A stretch of DNA of 64,000 bases from Eubacterium sp. (GCA_017450645.1 JAFSTE010000011.1:1-64000); one strand, 5' to 3'. Positions 1-8,669 are shown, counted from the first letter of the stretch. Made by a program: numbers and translations. Notes: generated by a model not told the origin, from the sequence alone.

Positions 1-156
1 AATTTAAGGTGCTTCGCAGTTTTGCCCTGTTCATTTTTTACAAAGACAAGGCAAAGCGATGAAGCAAGGCTGGCGCCTTACAAGGCGATTTAACGCAGTA
101 TTTGTGAAAAAGGGACGGTCAAAACCTTACTTGGTTCGAATCCCTAATGCCTACGC
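1..156. other. Intergenic edge of window, no gene seen
   Basis: No open frame with a ribosome binding site is visible. The stretch contains TTCGAATCCC near 135, which resembles a tRNA T-arm, but no matching T-stem, anticodon arm or acceptor stem surrounds it. It is the region downstream of the first minus-strand gene and may hold a relic of a dispersed repeat. Confidence 0.4.
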
Positions 157-582
157 TTACTCTCTGTTCAGCTCTACATATTCATAGCCGCATTCGGACA
201 GCCAGTTATAAAATGTGTCCGATTCGTACTTAATGCCCTGAATAGCACATTCGCCGTTTACATACTGCGGCGCGGAGGCGGTGTATCGGTCGATAACATC
301 GAGCATAAGTATCTCGCTGAGGATTACGCCGCTGTAGAGCTTATACTCGCCCGTTTCAGTTAAGGCAACAAAAGAGATAGTCCACAAATCAAGCATCATA
401 GCGCCCGTATCAACGCCCCAGTCGAGAACGAACCACATACCGTTATTAAAGAACGCTATGTACTTAACGGCACCGTCCTTAACAAGAATAGTTGCAGAAT
501 GAGATTTGAAAAAGGAAGAGTTTAACATCCTCCAAAACGGATATTCAATTTTGTAACGGTCTCTTACTTCACTGATTTTCAT
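157..582 (-). CDS. Hypothetical protein, 141 aa
   Basis: I do not recognise this protein. It has no signal peptide and no clear membrane segment, and looks like a soluble alpha/beta protein rich in aromatic residues (several Trp and Tyr). The start ATG at 582 follows an AAGGAGAT Shine-Dalgarno, which supports a real gene. It lies 20 bp downstream of the secreted PPC/FN3 protein gene on the same strand and could be its operon partner, but the two share no visible feature. Confidence 0.6.
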   Translation of the reverse strand: MKISEVRDRYKIEYPFWRMLNSSFFKSHSATILVKDGAVKYIAFFNNGMWFVLDWGVDTGAMMLDLWTISFVALTETGEYKLYSGVILSEILMLDVIDRYTASAPQYVNGECAIQGIKYESDTFYNWLSECGYEYVELNRE

Positions 583-602
583 GCTAATCTCCTTAACGCA
601 TT

Positions 603-2462
603 TTATTTGGATTTAATGCTTTTAACATCGCTCCAGCTGCCGTAATATTTAGTTCCGTCGAGCGTTTTATACGCTCTTACGCGAACATAGTAAGTATTGC
701 CCTTAGTAAAGTTTTTGCCGGTGTAAGAAGTCTTTTTTCTGCCTTTTACGGTTTTTGTTGCAATAACAGATTTACAGCTCTTATTCTTTGCAAACTGAAC
801 CTGATAGCCCGAACACTTTTTAACCTTTTCCCACTTAACAATAATCTGATGCTTCGAGTTAGTTGAAGGCTTTTTGATTTTTACCTTAGTGGGTTTTGTG
901 GTAGTTTTAAGAGTTCTCCAGGAGGAGTAAACCTTGCCCGTTTTTGCGTTTCTGTACGCTCTTACGCGAACGGTGTAAACGGTGCCGGCAGTAAGCTTTT
1001 TTACGGTATAACTTCTGTTTGTTGTAGTTGCAACATCCTTCCACTTTTTGCCGACCTTTTTCTGAATTTCGTAGCCCGACGCCTTTTGTGCCGCTTTCCA
1101 CGAAAGCTTAAAGCTTTTTGTAGTCTGCTTTGTGGCTTTAAGCGCCGTTGTGTTGCCTACGCCGTAGTTTACGGACACGCTGTATTTTGTATCGTTCTGA
1201 CTGTCAAAGGTTCCGAAAACATCAATATAATAAGTGCCTTTGTCAAGAATCATAATACCGGTGTTATACGAGCTGCCGTCCCTGATATTAAGATAATTGC
1301 TCTCGTAAATCTTGGTATAACCACCGCTGCCGGTATACTTGTATAAATAGAAGCGGAAATAACCGTCAGTCTCTTTTTTGTTGTACTTAAATCTGATGTT
1401 GTAGATATCGCTTGAATCAATAGTGAACTTATAACAATCGTCGTCAGATGCGTAATTTTCACTACTGTACATAAATTTTTTAACAAGCGTACCGTTCATA
1501 GTTTTGCCGAGAGCGATAGGGTCAGCGGTGTCAAAACCTTCGTTAAACTCACTTTCCCATGCGGTGCTTTCAGTAAAGCTTACATTAATTCCGTAGGTAA
1601 GATGCTTTTCGGAGTAGCCGAAAACATCAATATAGTATGTGCCCTTTGGCAATCCGAGCGACGGGAATGTATAGCCCTTTCTGTCTCTGCAGTAAATATA
1701 CTTACCACCATTAATCTGGGAACGCGCTACATGGTCGTAGCTGTTTGAGCCTGCATACTGATAAATGTCAACAATAAAATAGTCGTCGCACTCTGCCATG
1801 CCATTGGTAAACTTAATATCTACTTTACCGTCAGCGGGCAGTACAAACTTGTAATAGTCGTCGTCAGCGGAATAAGTTTCGCTGTTGTAGACATACTTTT
1901 TAACAAGCGTACCGTACCTAGTTGTGCCGAGAGTAAGAGGGTCTGCAGTATCATAGTCCTCGTTATACTCGGTTTCCCAGTTAGTAGTAGCCGTAAAGTT
2001 AACCTTAACGCCGTACTGCAGATGCATTTCGGAATAACCCGTTACACGAATATAGTATGTGCCCTTTGGTAAACCGGTTGTTGCGGTAGTATAAGAGCTT
2101 CTGTCTCTGCAATAAATATACTTGTCGCCGTTGATTTCGGAACGCAGTATGTGCTTATATTTATTCGCGCCCGCATACTGTTCAATATCAAAGTGAAAAT
2201 AATCATCACATTCAGCCATCTCATTGGTAAAAGTAATGCTTACCTTTCCGTCAGAGGGTAAAACGAATTTGAAATAGTCATCATCGTATTTTACCTGTAA
2301 TCTACCGTAAATCGTGTTGTCAAGCGCAAGGGTGTTAGCCTTATCATAATCGTCGTTATTCTCGCTCTCGTACACTGTACCGGCAAAAGCAAAGATGTTA
2401 CCGACCATAACTACGCTTAAAGCCATAACCATAGCAAGAAAAACACTGAGCAGTTTTTTCAT
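603..2462 (-). CDS. Secreted protein with three PPC-like domains and two fibronectin type III domains
   Basis: A 619-aa exported protein. An N-terminal signal peptide (KK, hydrophobic core, probable cleavage after AFA near residue 27) is followed by three tandem repeats of about 130 residues, each with the E-N/D-x(5)-A start and a DDYYKF-type core typical of bacterial pre-peptidase C-terminal (PPC) beta-sandwich domains. The last about 180 residues hold two FN3-like modules ending in a basic YYVRVRAY...SIKSK tail. No catalytic domain, LPXTG or SLH motif is visible, so it is probably a cell-surface or polymer-binding protein. The same FN3 tail ends the leucine-rich-repeat protein at 26902-28479. 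Confidence 0.75.
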   Translation of the reverse strand: MKKLLSVFLAMVMALSVVMVGNIFAFAGTVYESENNDDYDKANTLALDNTIYGRLQVKYDDDYFKFVLPSDGKVSITFTNEMAECDDYFHFDIEQYAGANKYKHILRSEINGDKYIYCRDRSSYTTATTGLPKGTYYIRVTGYSEMHLQYGVKVNFTATTNWETEYNEDYDTADPLTLGTTRYGTLVKKYVYNSETYSADDDYYKFVLPADGKVDIKFTNGMAECDDYFIVDIYQYAGSNSYDHVARSQINGGKYIYCRDRKGYTFPSLGLPKGTYYIDVFGYSEKHLTYGINVSFTESTAWESEFNEGFDTADPIALGKTMNGTLVKKFMYSSENYASDDDCYKFTIDSSDIYNIRFKYNKKETDGYFRFYLYKYTGSGGYTKIYESNYLNIRDGSSYNTGIMILDKGTYYIDVFGTFDSQNDTKYSVSVNYGVGNTTALKATKQTTKSFKLSWKAAQKASGYEIQKKVGKKWKDVATTTNRSYTVKKLTAGTVYTVRVRAYRNAKTGKVYSSWRTLKTTTKPTKVKIKKPSTNSKHQIIVKWEKVKKCSGYQVQFAKNKSCKSVIATKTVKGRKKTSYTGKNFTKGNTYYVRVRAYKTLDGTKYYGSWSDVKSIKSK

Positions 2463-2493
2463 AACAAAACCTCTTTCATAATTTTATAAAGAA

Positions 2494-2522
2494 ATAATAA
2501 CATATAAACAATTTAATTGCAA
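2494..2522 (-). promoter_or_regulatory. Sigma-A promoter of the PPC/FN3 gene
   Basis: On the minus strand TTGCAA (2517-2522) and TATTAT (2494-2499) are separated by 17 bp, about 30 bp upstream of the start codon at 2462, which has an AGAGG Shine-Dalgarno. Confidence 0.55.
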
Positions 2523-2541
2523 CATTGAATCTTAATAGGTC

Positions 2542-2646
2542 GTTTCTGTTTGCTATCGCAAATTGTCCTGTTCGACTCCCTATTAATAAAAAATTAAACC
2601 ACACCAAACGGTGTGGCTTAATTTTTGGTGGAGATGATGGGAGTCG
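2542..2646 (-). repeat. Direct repeat copy 1: duplicated tmRNA 3' end plus terminator
   Basis: About 105 bp repeated almost exactly 164 bp further on (2706-2810). It carries the last about 20 nt of the tmRNA acceptor/T-arm including the encoded CCA, followed by the same CCACACC/GGTGTGG hairpin. On the other strand it also holds TTCGACTCCC, an inverted match to the tmRNA T-arm. The rest of a tmRNA is absent here. Confidence 0.85.
2589..2625 (-). terminator. Second copy of the ssrA terminator hairpin
   Basis: CCACACC (2599-2605) pairs with GGTGTGG (2610-2616), and flanking A/T tracts extend the stem and supply a U-run on the minus strand. It is identical to the hairpin directly after tmRNA, so it is a backup terminator created by the repeat. 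Confidence 0.6.
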
Positions 2647-2705
2647 CCCGTCTCGCTTTCGCGCTCGACGGCACGCCCGCGGACACCGAAACAGTCCCCC
2701 GGACT

Positions 2706-2810
2706 GTTTCTATTTGCTATAGCAAATTGTCCTGTTCGACTCCCTATTAATAAAAAATTAAACCACACCAAACGGTGTGGCTTAATTTTTGGTGGAGATG
2801 ATGGGAGTCG
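2706..2810 (-). repeat. Direct repeat copy 2: genuine tmRNA 3' end and its terminator
   Basis: This copy overlaps the real 3' end of ssrA. The two copies differ at only a few positions near their distal end. The roughly 59-bp spacer between them (2647-2705) is GC-rich and holds a small AACAGTCC/GGACTGTT hairpin. Confidence 0.85.
2753..2789 (-). terminator. Intrinsic terminator of ssrA
   Basis: A CCACACC/GGTGTGG hairpin immediately follows the encoded CCA end of tmRNA at 2790. On the minus strand it is followed by a T-rich tract (TTTAATTTTTT). Confidence 0.75.
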
Positions 2811-3139
2811 AACCCATGTCCAAAACCGGATTCCCCGGGGTTCTACGGGTGTAGTTTGTTATTTATGATTCCCCTCACAAATCGGCAGCAAACAGCCTAA
2901 ATGCTACGGTAGCCTCTGATACCTGACAGGAGCCGAGACGCTCACCTGTTCATGTTCGCCACTAAATCGACGCTCTCAGATGAGCTGTGGCGAGCTCAAA
3001 GAGAACGAAGGCGCGCTTAGGCAGCCTTAAGAACTGTTTTATTATTGTCAGTTAATTTTAAGTTGTTACTTTTAAAGCAGTGCAACTCTGCTACCCGCTG
3101 ACCCGAGTTCAACGACCCTGTCGAAAGCCTTTCATCCCC
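2790..3139 (-). ncRNA. ssrA: Transfer-messenger RNA (tmRNA)
   Basis: tmRNA rescues ribosomes stalled on mRNAs without a stop codon, acting as an alanyl-tRNA and then as a template for a degradation tag. The 5' GGGGATG (ending at 3139) pairs with CATCTCC before ACCA at the 3' end (2790), giving the tRNA-like acceptor stem; the T-arm GTTCGACTCCC is beside it. An internal reading frame ending in Ala-Ala-stop lies at 3017-3067. No good sigma-A promoter was found between it and smpB, so it may be processed from a longer smpB transcript. Its partner SmpB is encoded about 230 bp upstream, the usual arrangement in Firmicutes. Confidence 0.95.
3017..3067 (-). other. tmRNA proteolysis-tag reading frame
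   Basis: The frame ending at TAA (3017-3019) reads NLKLTDNNKTVLKAA, with one extra Asn if the resume codon is at 3065-3067 instead of 3062-3064. The Ala-Ala end is standard, but the residue before it is Lys rather than the common Leu or Val. The exact resume codon cannot be fixed by reading alone. Confidence 0.65.
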
Positions 3140-3166
3140 TCGTCATTAGGCGACTCCGCGATTGAA

Positions 3167-3347
3167 GCAAAACGCTAAAGCATTTTGCTAATAATCGCTA
3201 CATCGTCATTCCTCTTCCGACCAAAATTTCGCAATGCTGCTTTTTGGTCGGTATATTTGTGCAAAACGCTTAGGGCGTTTTGCTGACAATCACTCCGTCA
3301 CGACTCATCCTCAAGCCAAAATTTCGCAATGCTGCTTTTTGGTCGGT
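3167..3347. repeat. Two imperfect tandem hairpin repeats between smpB and ssrA
   Basis: Copies at 3167-3252 and 3261-3347 each contain a GCAAAA-type stem-loop and a second stem-loop built on CCGACCAAAA/TTTTGGTCGG; the 5' arm of this second stem is degraded in copy 2. The ends are well conserved and the middles diverge. No gene is visible. They resemble dispersed intergenic REP-like elements. Confidence 0.65.
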
Positions 3348-3368
3348 GTAAAGCCTTCGGCTTTTAAA

Positions 3369-3836
3369 TTAATAGCGTTCTTTAAACTCTCGCTCCATTG
3401 TGCGCTGAGCGGACTTTTTAGCTTCGGTGGCGCGCTTATCGTAAAGCTTCTTACCCTTGCAAAGTCCTATTTCAAGCTTGGCTCTTCCGTTTTTGATGTA
3501 CAATTCAAGCGGAATTATTGATAACCCCTGCTGTTGTGACTCGCCAAAGAGCTTCATTATCTCGCGTTTGTGAAGAAGCAGGCGCTTTTTTCTGAGCGGG
3601 TCTCGGTTAAACCTGTTACCCATCTCATACGGTGAAATATGCATACCTATAGCGTACATCTCGCCGTCGTCTACAGAGCAAAACGAGTCCTTCAGATTAA
3701 CCCTTCCCGCCCTGACGGACTTAATTTCAGTACCGAAAAGCTCTATACCTGCCTCGTATTTTTCGAGTACAAAATAGTCGTGATAGGCTTTTTTGTTTTT
3801 TGCGATAGTTTTAATTTCATCTGGCACGCCTATCAC
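3369..3836 (-). CDS. smpB: SsrA-binding protein SmpB
   Basis: A 155-aa protein of normal SmpB length. It binds the tRNA-like part of tmRNA and delivers it to the A site of stalled ribosomes. Visible family signs are the N-terminal [20 protein letters not shown] beta-barrel start, [17 protein letters not shown], and a basic C-terminal tail after KGKKLYDKR. It follows recR by 13 bp on the same strand and precedes ssrA, so rescue RNA and protein sit together at the end of the dnaX-ebfC-recR run. Confidence 0.97.
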   Translation of the reverse strand: MIGVPDEIKTIAKNKKAYHDYFVLEKYEAGIELFGTEIKSVRAGRVNLKDSFCSVDDGEMYAIGMHISPYEMGNRFNRDPLRKKRLLLHKREIMKLFGESQQQGLSIIPLELYIKNGRAKLEIGLCKGKKLYDKRATEAKKSAQRTMEREFKERY

Positions 3837-3849
3837 TCCCTTTCGTTAA

Positions 3850-4449
3850 TTATATTTCGCTTCTGCCCTCAATAGCGCGCGTAAGCGTAACCTCGTCCGC
3901 GTACTCCAAATCAGCGCCGACCGGTACGCCGTAAGCAAGACGGCTGACCTTAATTCCCATAGGCTTTAAGAGCCTTGAAATATACATCGCGGTTGCCTCG
4001 CCCTCAACGGTGGGATTAGTAGCCATAATGACCTCCTCAACTTCGCCGTCGCCGAGCCTTGCAATAAGCTCCTTAATCCTGATTTGGTCGGGACCGATGT
4101 TATCCATAGGCGAAATAGCGCCGTGAAGCACATGGTAAGTACCGTTATACTCGTGCGTGCGCTCGATTGCCGACACATCGCGCGGGTCCTCAACAACGCA
4201 AATAAGGCTTTTATCCCTTGCGTCGTCCTTACAAACGGGGCAAAGCTCGTCATCCGCAAGGTCACAGCAAACCTTGCACTGTTTAATCTTAGTGTGCGCG
4301 TCGGTGATTGCGTTTGCAAACTGCATAGCCTGCTCGTCCGAGAGAGAAAGCACATAAAAAGCCATACGCTGTGCGGTTTTGTGGCCGATGCCCTGCATAC
4401 GCTCAAACTGGTCTATTAAGTTTTGAAGCGGTGCTAAATTATGTGACAT
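3850..4449 (-). CDS. recR: Recombination mediator RecR
   Basis: A 199-aa RecR, the usual length. It works with RecO/RecF to load RecA on gapped DNA. It has an N-terminal helix-hairpin-helix ([15 protein letters not shown]), a four-Cys zinc finger ([16 protein letters not shown]) and a Toprim domain beginning [12 protein letters not shown] with the conserved Glu and Asp. It sits 17 bp after ebfC in the conserved dnaX-ebfC-recR order. Confidence 0.97.
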   Translation of the reverse strand: MSHNLAPLQNLIDQFERMQGIGHKTAQRMAFYVLSLSDEQAMQFANAITDAHTKIKQCKVCCDLADDELCPVCKDDARDKSLICVVEDPRDVSAIERTHEYNGTYHVLHGAISPMDNIGPDQIRIKELIARLGDGEVEEVIMATNPTVEGEATAMYISRLLKPMGIKVSRLAYGVPVGADLEYADEVTLTRAIEGRSEI

Positions 4450-4466
4450 AGCTCTAACCTGTAATA

Positions 4467-4811
4467 TTAAAGTCCGGGGATATTAAGTCCGCCGGTTGCG
4501 GCGTTCATTTCGCGCTCGGCTTCCTCGTCAATCTGGCGGTTAGCCTCGTTAAGCGCTGCAACAAGCATATCCTCGAGCATTTCAACATCCTCGGGGTCAA
4601 CAACCTCGGGATTGATACCGATAACCTTAACCTCGTGGTCGCCGGTCATTGTGACCTCTACCATTCCTCCGCCTGAGGAAACTACATACTCTTTAAGCTT
4701 AAGCTCTTCCTGCTTTTGCTCAATCTGCTCCTGCATTTTCTGAGCCTGCTTGAGCATCTGCTGCATATTCTGCGGACCGCCGCCCATTCCTTTTGGAACT
4801 CTTGCTTTCAT
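4467..4811 (-). CDS. ebfC: YbaB/EbfC family nucleoid-associated protein
   Basis: A 114-aa protein with a Met/Gln-rich N-terminal helix, a coiled-coil segment of Gln/Glu/Lys, then the conserved core [40 protein letters not shown] in pieces characteristic of YbaB/EbfC. The family forms tweezer-like dimers that bind DNA. It starts 11 bp after the dnaX stop, indicating co-transcription. Confidence 0.95.
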   Translation of the reverse strand: MKARVPKGMGGGPQNMQQMLKQAQKMQEQIEQKQEELKLKEYVVSSGGGMVEVTMTGDHEVKVIGINPEVVDPEDVEMLEDMLVAALNEANRQIDEEAEREMNAATGGLNIPGL

Positions 4812-4822
4812 AATATTCTCCT

Positions 4823-6535
4823 TTATTTTACATCAATATTAATATTGCCCTGAGCCTGAGAGATTAAATCCTCCAGCGGGTCGCGCTGCTCTCTCTGCTC
4901 GGAATTTGTATTCTTTAAAAGTCCTAATTTGTACTGCTTACCCGTAACCTCAAGCAGCGCCTTTTTAATAGCGCGAGCGTGGATAGAATTGCGGATAAAG
5001 GACTTAACAGCCTCGTTTTTAGTGTCGATAAGGAAGTAGTCTCCCCTTACCTGCGCTCTTGAACCGCTTAGTATTCCGAAAAGCGGAATATCGTCTCTGT
5101 GAATAACATCAAGAAACTCGCTCCACTGCATAAAGTCGCTCTGCTCAGCTACAACATTTTGCTTAACTTCGGGCTCCTGCGGTGCAGGCTCCTCTGAAGC
5201 GGGCTCGGGCTCTGCGACAGGCGGCTCGAAAGCTTCGGGTTCCTGTGGCGCTTCCTGCTCGGGCTCTTCAAACGGAAGGCTCTGAGCGTCAAAGGTATCT
5301 TTAATTACCGGCTCGGGTTCGGGCCCGGCTTTAGCAGTCGGCTCGGCTTTTAACTCGGGTGCAGGCTGCGTCGGTGCAGGTGCAAAAGACGGATTTTTAA
5401 CCGCTCTTTCAAGCACCGAAATCCTTTCGAGGAGGGCTGCCTGCGACTCGTCGAGCTTTGGCTCGCAGAGCTTAATAAACGCCATTTCAACCTCTATTCT
5501 TGCAGAGGCGCCACTCTTAATAACCGCGAGCGTATTCTGGAACAAATCGAGCGCAAAAAGCACCTGCTCTATGGTAAAGCCCTTAGCGCTGCTCAATATA
5601 TTATTATACTCATCATCGGTACAAATTATAAGCTCACGGCTCTTTTTGACCGTTTTTACTACAAGGAAGTTGCGGAAATGGTTAATCATTTCGACGCAAA
5701 GGCGCTCCATATCGAAGCTCTTCTGGTACAAGTCGGCAATAAGCTCCATCGCCTTATCGCTGTCCTTAGAAGCGATACAGCCCGAAAGCTCAAACATCGC
5801 TTCCCTGCCCGCAAGACCTGCGACCTCGCTTACAAGAGTGCTTGTAATATTTTTGCTTCTGCCAGCGCACTGGTCAAGGATTGAAAGACCGTCACGCAGC
5901 GCGCCGTCCGCAATTCGCGAAATAAGAATTGCTGCGTCGTCGTCAAGCTCCATATTCTCGAATTCAGCTACCTCTTTAAGCCTCTTTGCCATAGTTTCGG
6001 GCTGAATACGCTTAAAATCAAAGCGCTGACAACGCGAGAGAATAGTTGCAGGAAGCTTATGCACCTCGGTGGTTGCGAGAATAAAGATTACATGCGCCGG
6101 CGGCTCTTCGAGAGTCTTTAGCAGTGCGTTAAACGCGCCCGTTGAGAGCATATGCACCTCGTCGATAATATAAACGCGGTACTTACCTCTTGACGGGGTG
6201 TAATTCGCCTCTTCGCGCAAATCACGGATATTGTCAACGCCGTTGTTTGAAGCAGCGTCAATCTCGACAACATCGTAGATAGAGCCGTTATCAAGTCCCT
6301 TACAAACCTCGCACTCGTTACAGGGCTCACCGTTAACATTGTTTTCGCAGTTAACCGCCTTTGCAAGTATTTTAGCGCAGGTAGTTTTACCCGTACCGCG
6401 AGAGCCGGTAAAGAGGTAGGCGTGAGATACTCTGCCGTTTTTTATTTCGTTTTGAAGGGTTGAGGTGATATGCTCCTGACCGTAAACATCGGAAAACACC
6501 TTAGGTCTGTATTTTCTGTATAAAACCTGATACAT
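4823..6535 (-). CDS. dnaX: DNA polymerase III subunit gamma/tau
   Basis: The 570-aa clamp-loader ATPase. It shows Walker A (GSRGTGKTTCAK, about residue 45), a four-Cys zinc module (CENN...CNECEVC), Walker B with sensor (IIDEVHMLSTGAFNALLKTLEEPP), and SRC (LSRCQRFDF). An acidic Pro/Glu-rich linker at about 385-455 leads to a C-terminal tau-type domain. No shorter gamma form is evident. The SRP RNA gene lies just upstream, the same scr-dnaX-ebfC-recR order as in Bacillus. Confidence 0.97.
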   Translation of the reverse strand: MYQVLYRKYRPKVFSDVYGQEHITSTLQNEIKNGRVSHAYLFTGSRGTGKTTCAKILAKAVNCENNVNGEPCNECEVCKGLDNGSIYDVVEIDAASNNGVDNIRDLREEANYTPSRGKYRVYIIDEVHMLSTGAFNALLKTLEEPPAHVIFILATTEVHKLPATILSRCQRFDFKRIQPETMAKRLKEVAEFENMELDDDAAILISRIADGALRDGLSILDQCAGRSKNITSTLVSEVAGLAGREAMFELSGCIASKDSDKAMELIADLYQKSFDMERLCVEMINHFRNFLVVKTVKKSRELIICTDDEYNNILSSAKGFTIEQVLFALDLFQNTLAVIKSGASARIEVEMAFIKLCEPKLDESQAALLERISVLERAVKNPSFAPAPTQPAPELKAEPTAKAGPEPEPVIKDTFDAQSLPFEEPEQEAPQEPEAFEPPVAEPEPASEEPAPQEPEVKQNVVAEQSDFMQWSEFLDVIHRDDIPLFGILSGSRAQVRGDYFLIDTKNEAVKSFIRNSIHARAIKKALLEVTGKQYKLGLLKNTNSEQREQRDPLEDLISQAQGNINIDVK

Positions 6536-6560
6536 TTAACCCCTCCTTATTGTGATAAAA

Positions 6561-6706
6561 AATGCTTTTACACCCTTTGCATAGCGTACAGACTTGTCTG
6601 AGGCACACAGAATAATCCACTTATTGCTGCTCGGTTCCCCGCCTGACAAGGTTCGTAGCATCCCGTCGCACAGGGCCCATACGCTACGCAAAAAGCGCAA
6701 AAGCAC
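6561..6706 (-). ncRNA. ffs: Signal recognition particle RNA (small bacterial type)
   Basis: The minus strand contains the conserved SRP hairpin: GTCAGG, a GC stem capped by a GGAA tetraloop, and AGCAGC. It lies in a long, nearly continuous stem: about 27 nt at the 5' end (…TTGCGTAGCGTA) pair with the 3' end (TACGCTATGCAA…), counting G-U pairs. The length of about 145 nt is estimated from this pairing. A strong promoter lies just upstream and dnaX just downstream. Exact ends are approximate. Confidence 0.88.
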
Positions 6707-6720
6707 TCTTTTCGTAAAGC

Positions 6721-6749
6721 ATTATACTATATTATTTAATTAAAATCAA
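6721..6749 (-). promoter_or_regulatory. Sigma-A promoter of the SRP RNA (and perhaps dnaX)
   Basis: On the minus strand TTGATT (6744-6749), a 17-bp spacer, and a perfect TATAAT (6721-6726). The predicted start falls about 10 bp before the first paired base of the SRP RNA stem. Confidence 0.75.
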
Positions 6750-6763
6750 TAGTTTTTTATATA

Positions 6764-7678
6764 TTACTCTTTAGTTTTATTTACAAGGACAATGCCGATA
6801 ACCGCAAGCAAAAGCGCGGGCAGCGCCAAAAAGAGCGAAACGCCGGAAGCGCTGTCGAATATCAGCGAGAGAACGAAGCCGAAAATCGGCGTCATAAAGC
6901 CGAAAACGGCGATTTTTGAGACAGTATTATGTTTAATAAGAATACTCCAAACCGAGTACGCAATCGCGGACACAAGCATAAGGTATACTAAAAGAATAAT
7001 ACCCTTTGTGCTTACAGTCGTGAGCCCGCCGCCGAAGGCAAGACCTACAGCTATCATAACCGCTCCGCCGAGCATAAACTGACACCCCGAAAGCATAGCA
7101 GGATTAGAGGATGCGGAGTATTTTTTCATAAATACCGAGGAGAACGCGTACGATAGCGAGGAGAGCAAAATGAAACCCTCGCCGAGCAGCGAGCTGCTCT
7201 GAGAAAAAGCGTCAATACTGACGAGTACAACGCCCGCAAAGCCGATAACGCAGCCGATAATTTTTTGCGCGGTAAGCTTTTCCTGCTTAAACAGCAGCGA
7301 CGCAATAAGCAACGCAAAAAACACACTCGTTGAGTTAACTATCGACGCTCTGCTTGAGCTTGTAAACGCAAGTCCGAGGTAGAAAAAGAGGTACTGTAAA
7401 ACCGTTTGAAACAACGATAAAACGCCGATACTTTTAAGCTCAGTTCTTTTAGGTAAAAGCACCTTTTTTTCGATAAAGGAAAAGATAATTATTGTAAGAA
7501 CACCTGCGCCAAAAAAGCGGATACCCGCAAAAAGAACAATAGAAAAGGTGTCCGCAGTATCTATGTTAAAAAGCCCGTAGCCCGCTCTTATTGCAGGAAA
7601 TGCACAGCCCCACAAAAAGCAGCACAGCACGGTCAGCGCCCATATAATATAAGGTTTTTGAAGTTTGCTTTTATTCAT
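6764..7678 (-). CDS. DMT-superfamily (EamA) transporter
   Basis: A 304-aa polytopic membrane protein with about ten hydrophobic segments in two EamA repeats. The first repeat has the typical LCCFLWGCAFPAIRAG start and the second begins near LLGEGFILLSSLSYAFSSVFMKKYS. Such proteins export metabolites or amino acids; the substrate cannot be read from sequence. It lies between the SRP RNA promoter and the terminator of the next upstream gene, so it is probably a single-gene unit. Confidence 0.9.
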   Translation of the reverse strand: MNKSKLQKPYIIWALTVLCCFLWGCAFPAIRAGYGLFNIDTADTFSIVLFAGIRFFGAGVLTIIIFSFIEKKVLLPKRTELKSIGVLSLFQTVLQYLFFYLGLAFTSSSRASIVNSTSVFFALLIASLLFKQEKLTAQKIIGCVIGFAGVVLVSIDAFSQSSSLLGEGFILLSSLSYAFSSVFMKKYSASSNPAMLSGCQFMLGGAVMIAVGLAFGGGLTTVSTKGIILLVYLMLVSAIAYSVWSILIKHNTVSKIAVFGFMTPIFGFVLSLIFDSASGVSLFLALPALLLAVIGIVLVNKTKE

Positions 7679-7691
7679 AGTAAAACAATCA

Positions 7692-7710
7692 GGCGGGCTA
7701 AACGCCCGCC
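7692..7710 (-). terminator. Terminator hairpin after the membrane-anchored unknown
   Basis: GGCGGGC and GCCCGCC form a GC-rich stem in the 49-bp gap between two minus-strand genes, followed on the minus strand by TGATTGTTTTA. Confidence 0.55.
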
Positions 7711-7727
7711 CTAACAGTATTAATTAA

Positions 7728-8669
7728 TTATTTTCTATCAATATTTCTTGACTCTTTAAGGAATTCGTCAGAAGCCGGGAAGTGGTTCTTATAAACGATA
7801 TCAAGAGATGCGTTCTTATTCTTAATAACTGCAACATTAGCGTGCTGTACATCAATATGTACATCCATCTCGTAGTCAGCCTCTACAACTTCCTTAGTCT
7901 TAGTGTCAACCTTAACGGTACCAACGCCGCCGGCATAGTTAACCACGAAGTTCTCCTCGATAGTACCCTCTGAGAATGAAAGCACGCTGATAGACTCAAC
8001 AGTAGAAGAAATGTCGCCGAGTACATTAAAGAAGCGGCCCTGCGGGTCCTGGTCAGCCATCGAAAGCAGCTGAGCCTTAGGCTGAATAGAGATGCTTATT
8101 GTGCCGTCCTTATTATCAACAACATTACAAGCGAGAACATCGTCGGCAGTGAGGTGCGATTCTTTCTGGTCAAGCTTGGTGCCGTTAGGACCGTCATCAC
8201 GCTCGTCGTAAACCGGGTCACGGTTAGCAGCAGGCGGAAGTCCCTTAGGTGCGCCCTTAAACAGACCGCCGAGAATGCTTGGTACAAGCTTATTGATAGT
8301 ATTATTCTCTTTACCCTCAACGAGAAGGTTCTGTACTTCAAGAGTTTCGTCGCCAAGGAGCTTATAGTACTTCTTAGCTTCGCCGTTTTCGGTATAATCA
8401 GCGGTAAGGGTCTTATTGTAGTTAAATACCTCAACATAGTAGTTAACAACATCGTCAACCGTCTTAAATTCTATGCCGCCGTAAGTACCGGGTGTAAACT
8501 CGTCTATCTTAGCCTCGTCAACAAATTCGTCTCCGCTTGTTTCCTTAACAGGAACCTTTGGCGCCGAAAGTGCTACAATCAAAATAGTTGCAATCAAAAG
8601 GCCGATAAAAACGATAAATAAAATCTTATTAAGCGTACCGAGCTTTGATTTAGCTTTAACCTTTGCCAT
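7728..8669 (-). CDS. Hypothetical membrane-anchored extracytoplasmic protein, 313 aa
   Basis: I do not recognise this family. A basic N-terminus (MAKVKAKSK) precedes one hydrophobic segment (about residues 14-32), and the remaining 280 residues are hydrophilic with alternating beta-like stretches, so it is probably tethered to the membrane with its bulk outside. There is no lipobox Cys and no known catalytic motif. It has its own promoter and its own terminator hairpin, so it is likely monocistronic. Confidence 0.75.
   Translation of the reverse strand: MAKVKAKSKLGTLNKILFIVFIGLLIATILIVALSAPKVPVKETSGDEFVDEAKIDEFTPGTYGGIEFKTVDDVVNYYVEVFNYNKTLTADYTENGEAKKYYKLLGDETLEVQNLLVEGKENNTINKLVPSILGGLFKGAPKGLPPAANRDPVYDERDDGPNGTKLDQKESHLTADDVLACNVVDNKDGTISISIQPKAQLLSMADQDPQGRFFNVLGDISSTVESISVLSFSEGTIEENFVVNYAGGVGTVKVDTKTKEVVEADYEMDVHIDVQHANVAVIKNKNASLDIVYKNHFPASDEFLKESRNIDRK

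Noticed and set aside
125..160. Possible tRNA 3' end (TTCGAATCCC)
   Set aside because: The flanking bases do not form a T-stem and no D-arm, anticodon arm or acceptor stem is present.
4823..6535. Programmed frameshift producing a gamma form of DnaX
   Set aside because: I did not find a convincing slippery heptamer with a downstream hairpin; only the full-length form is supported.
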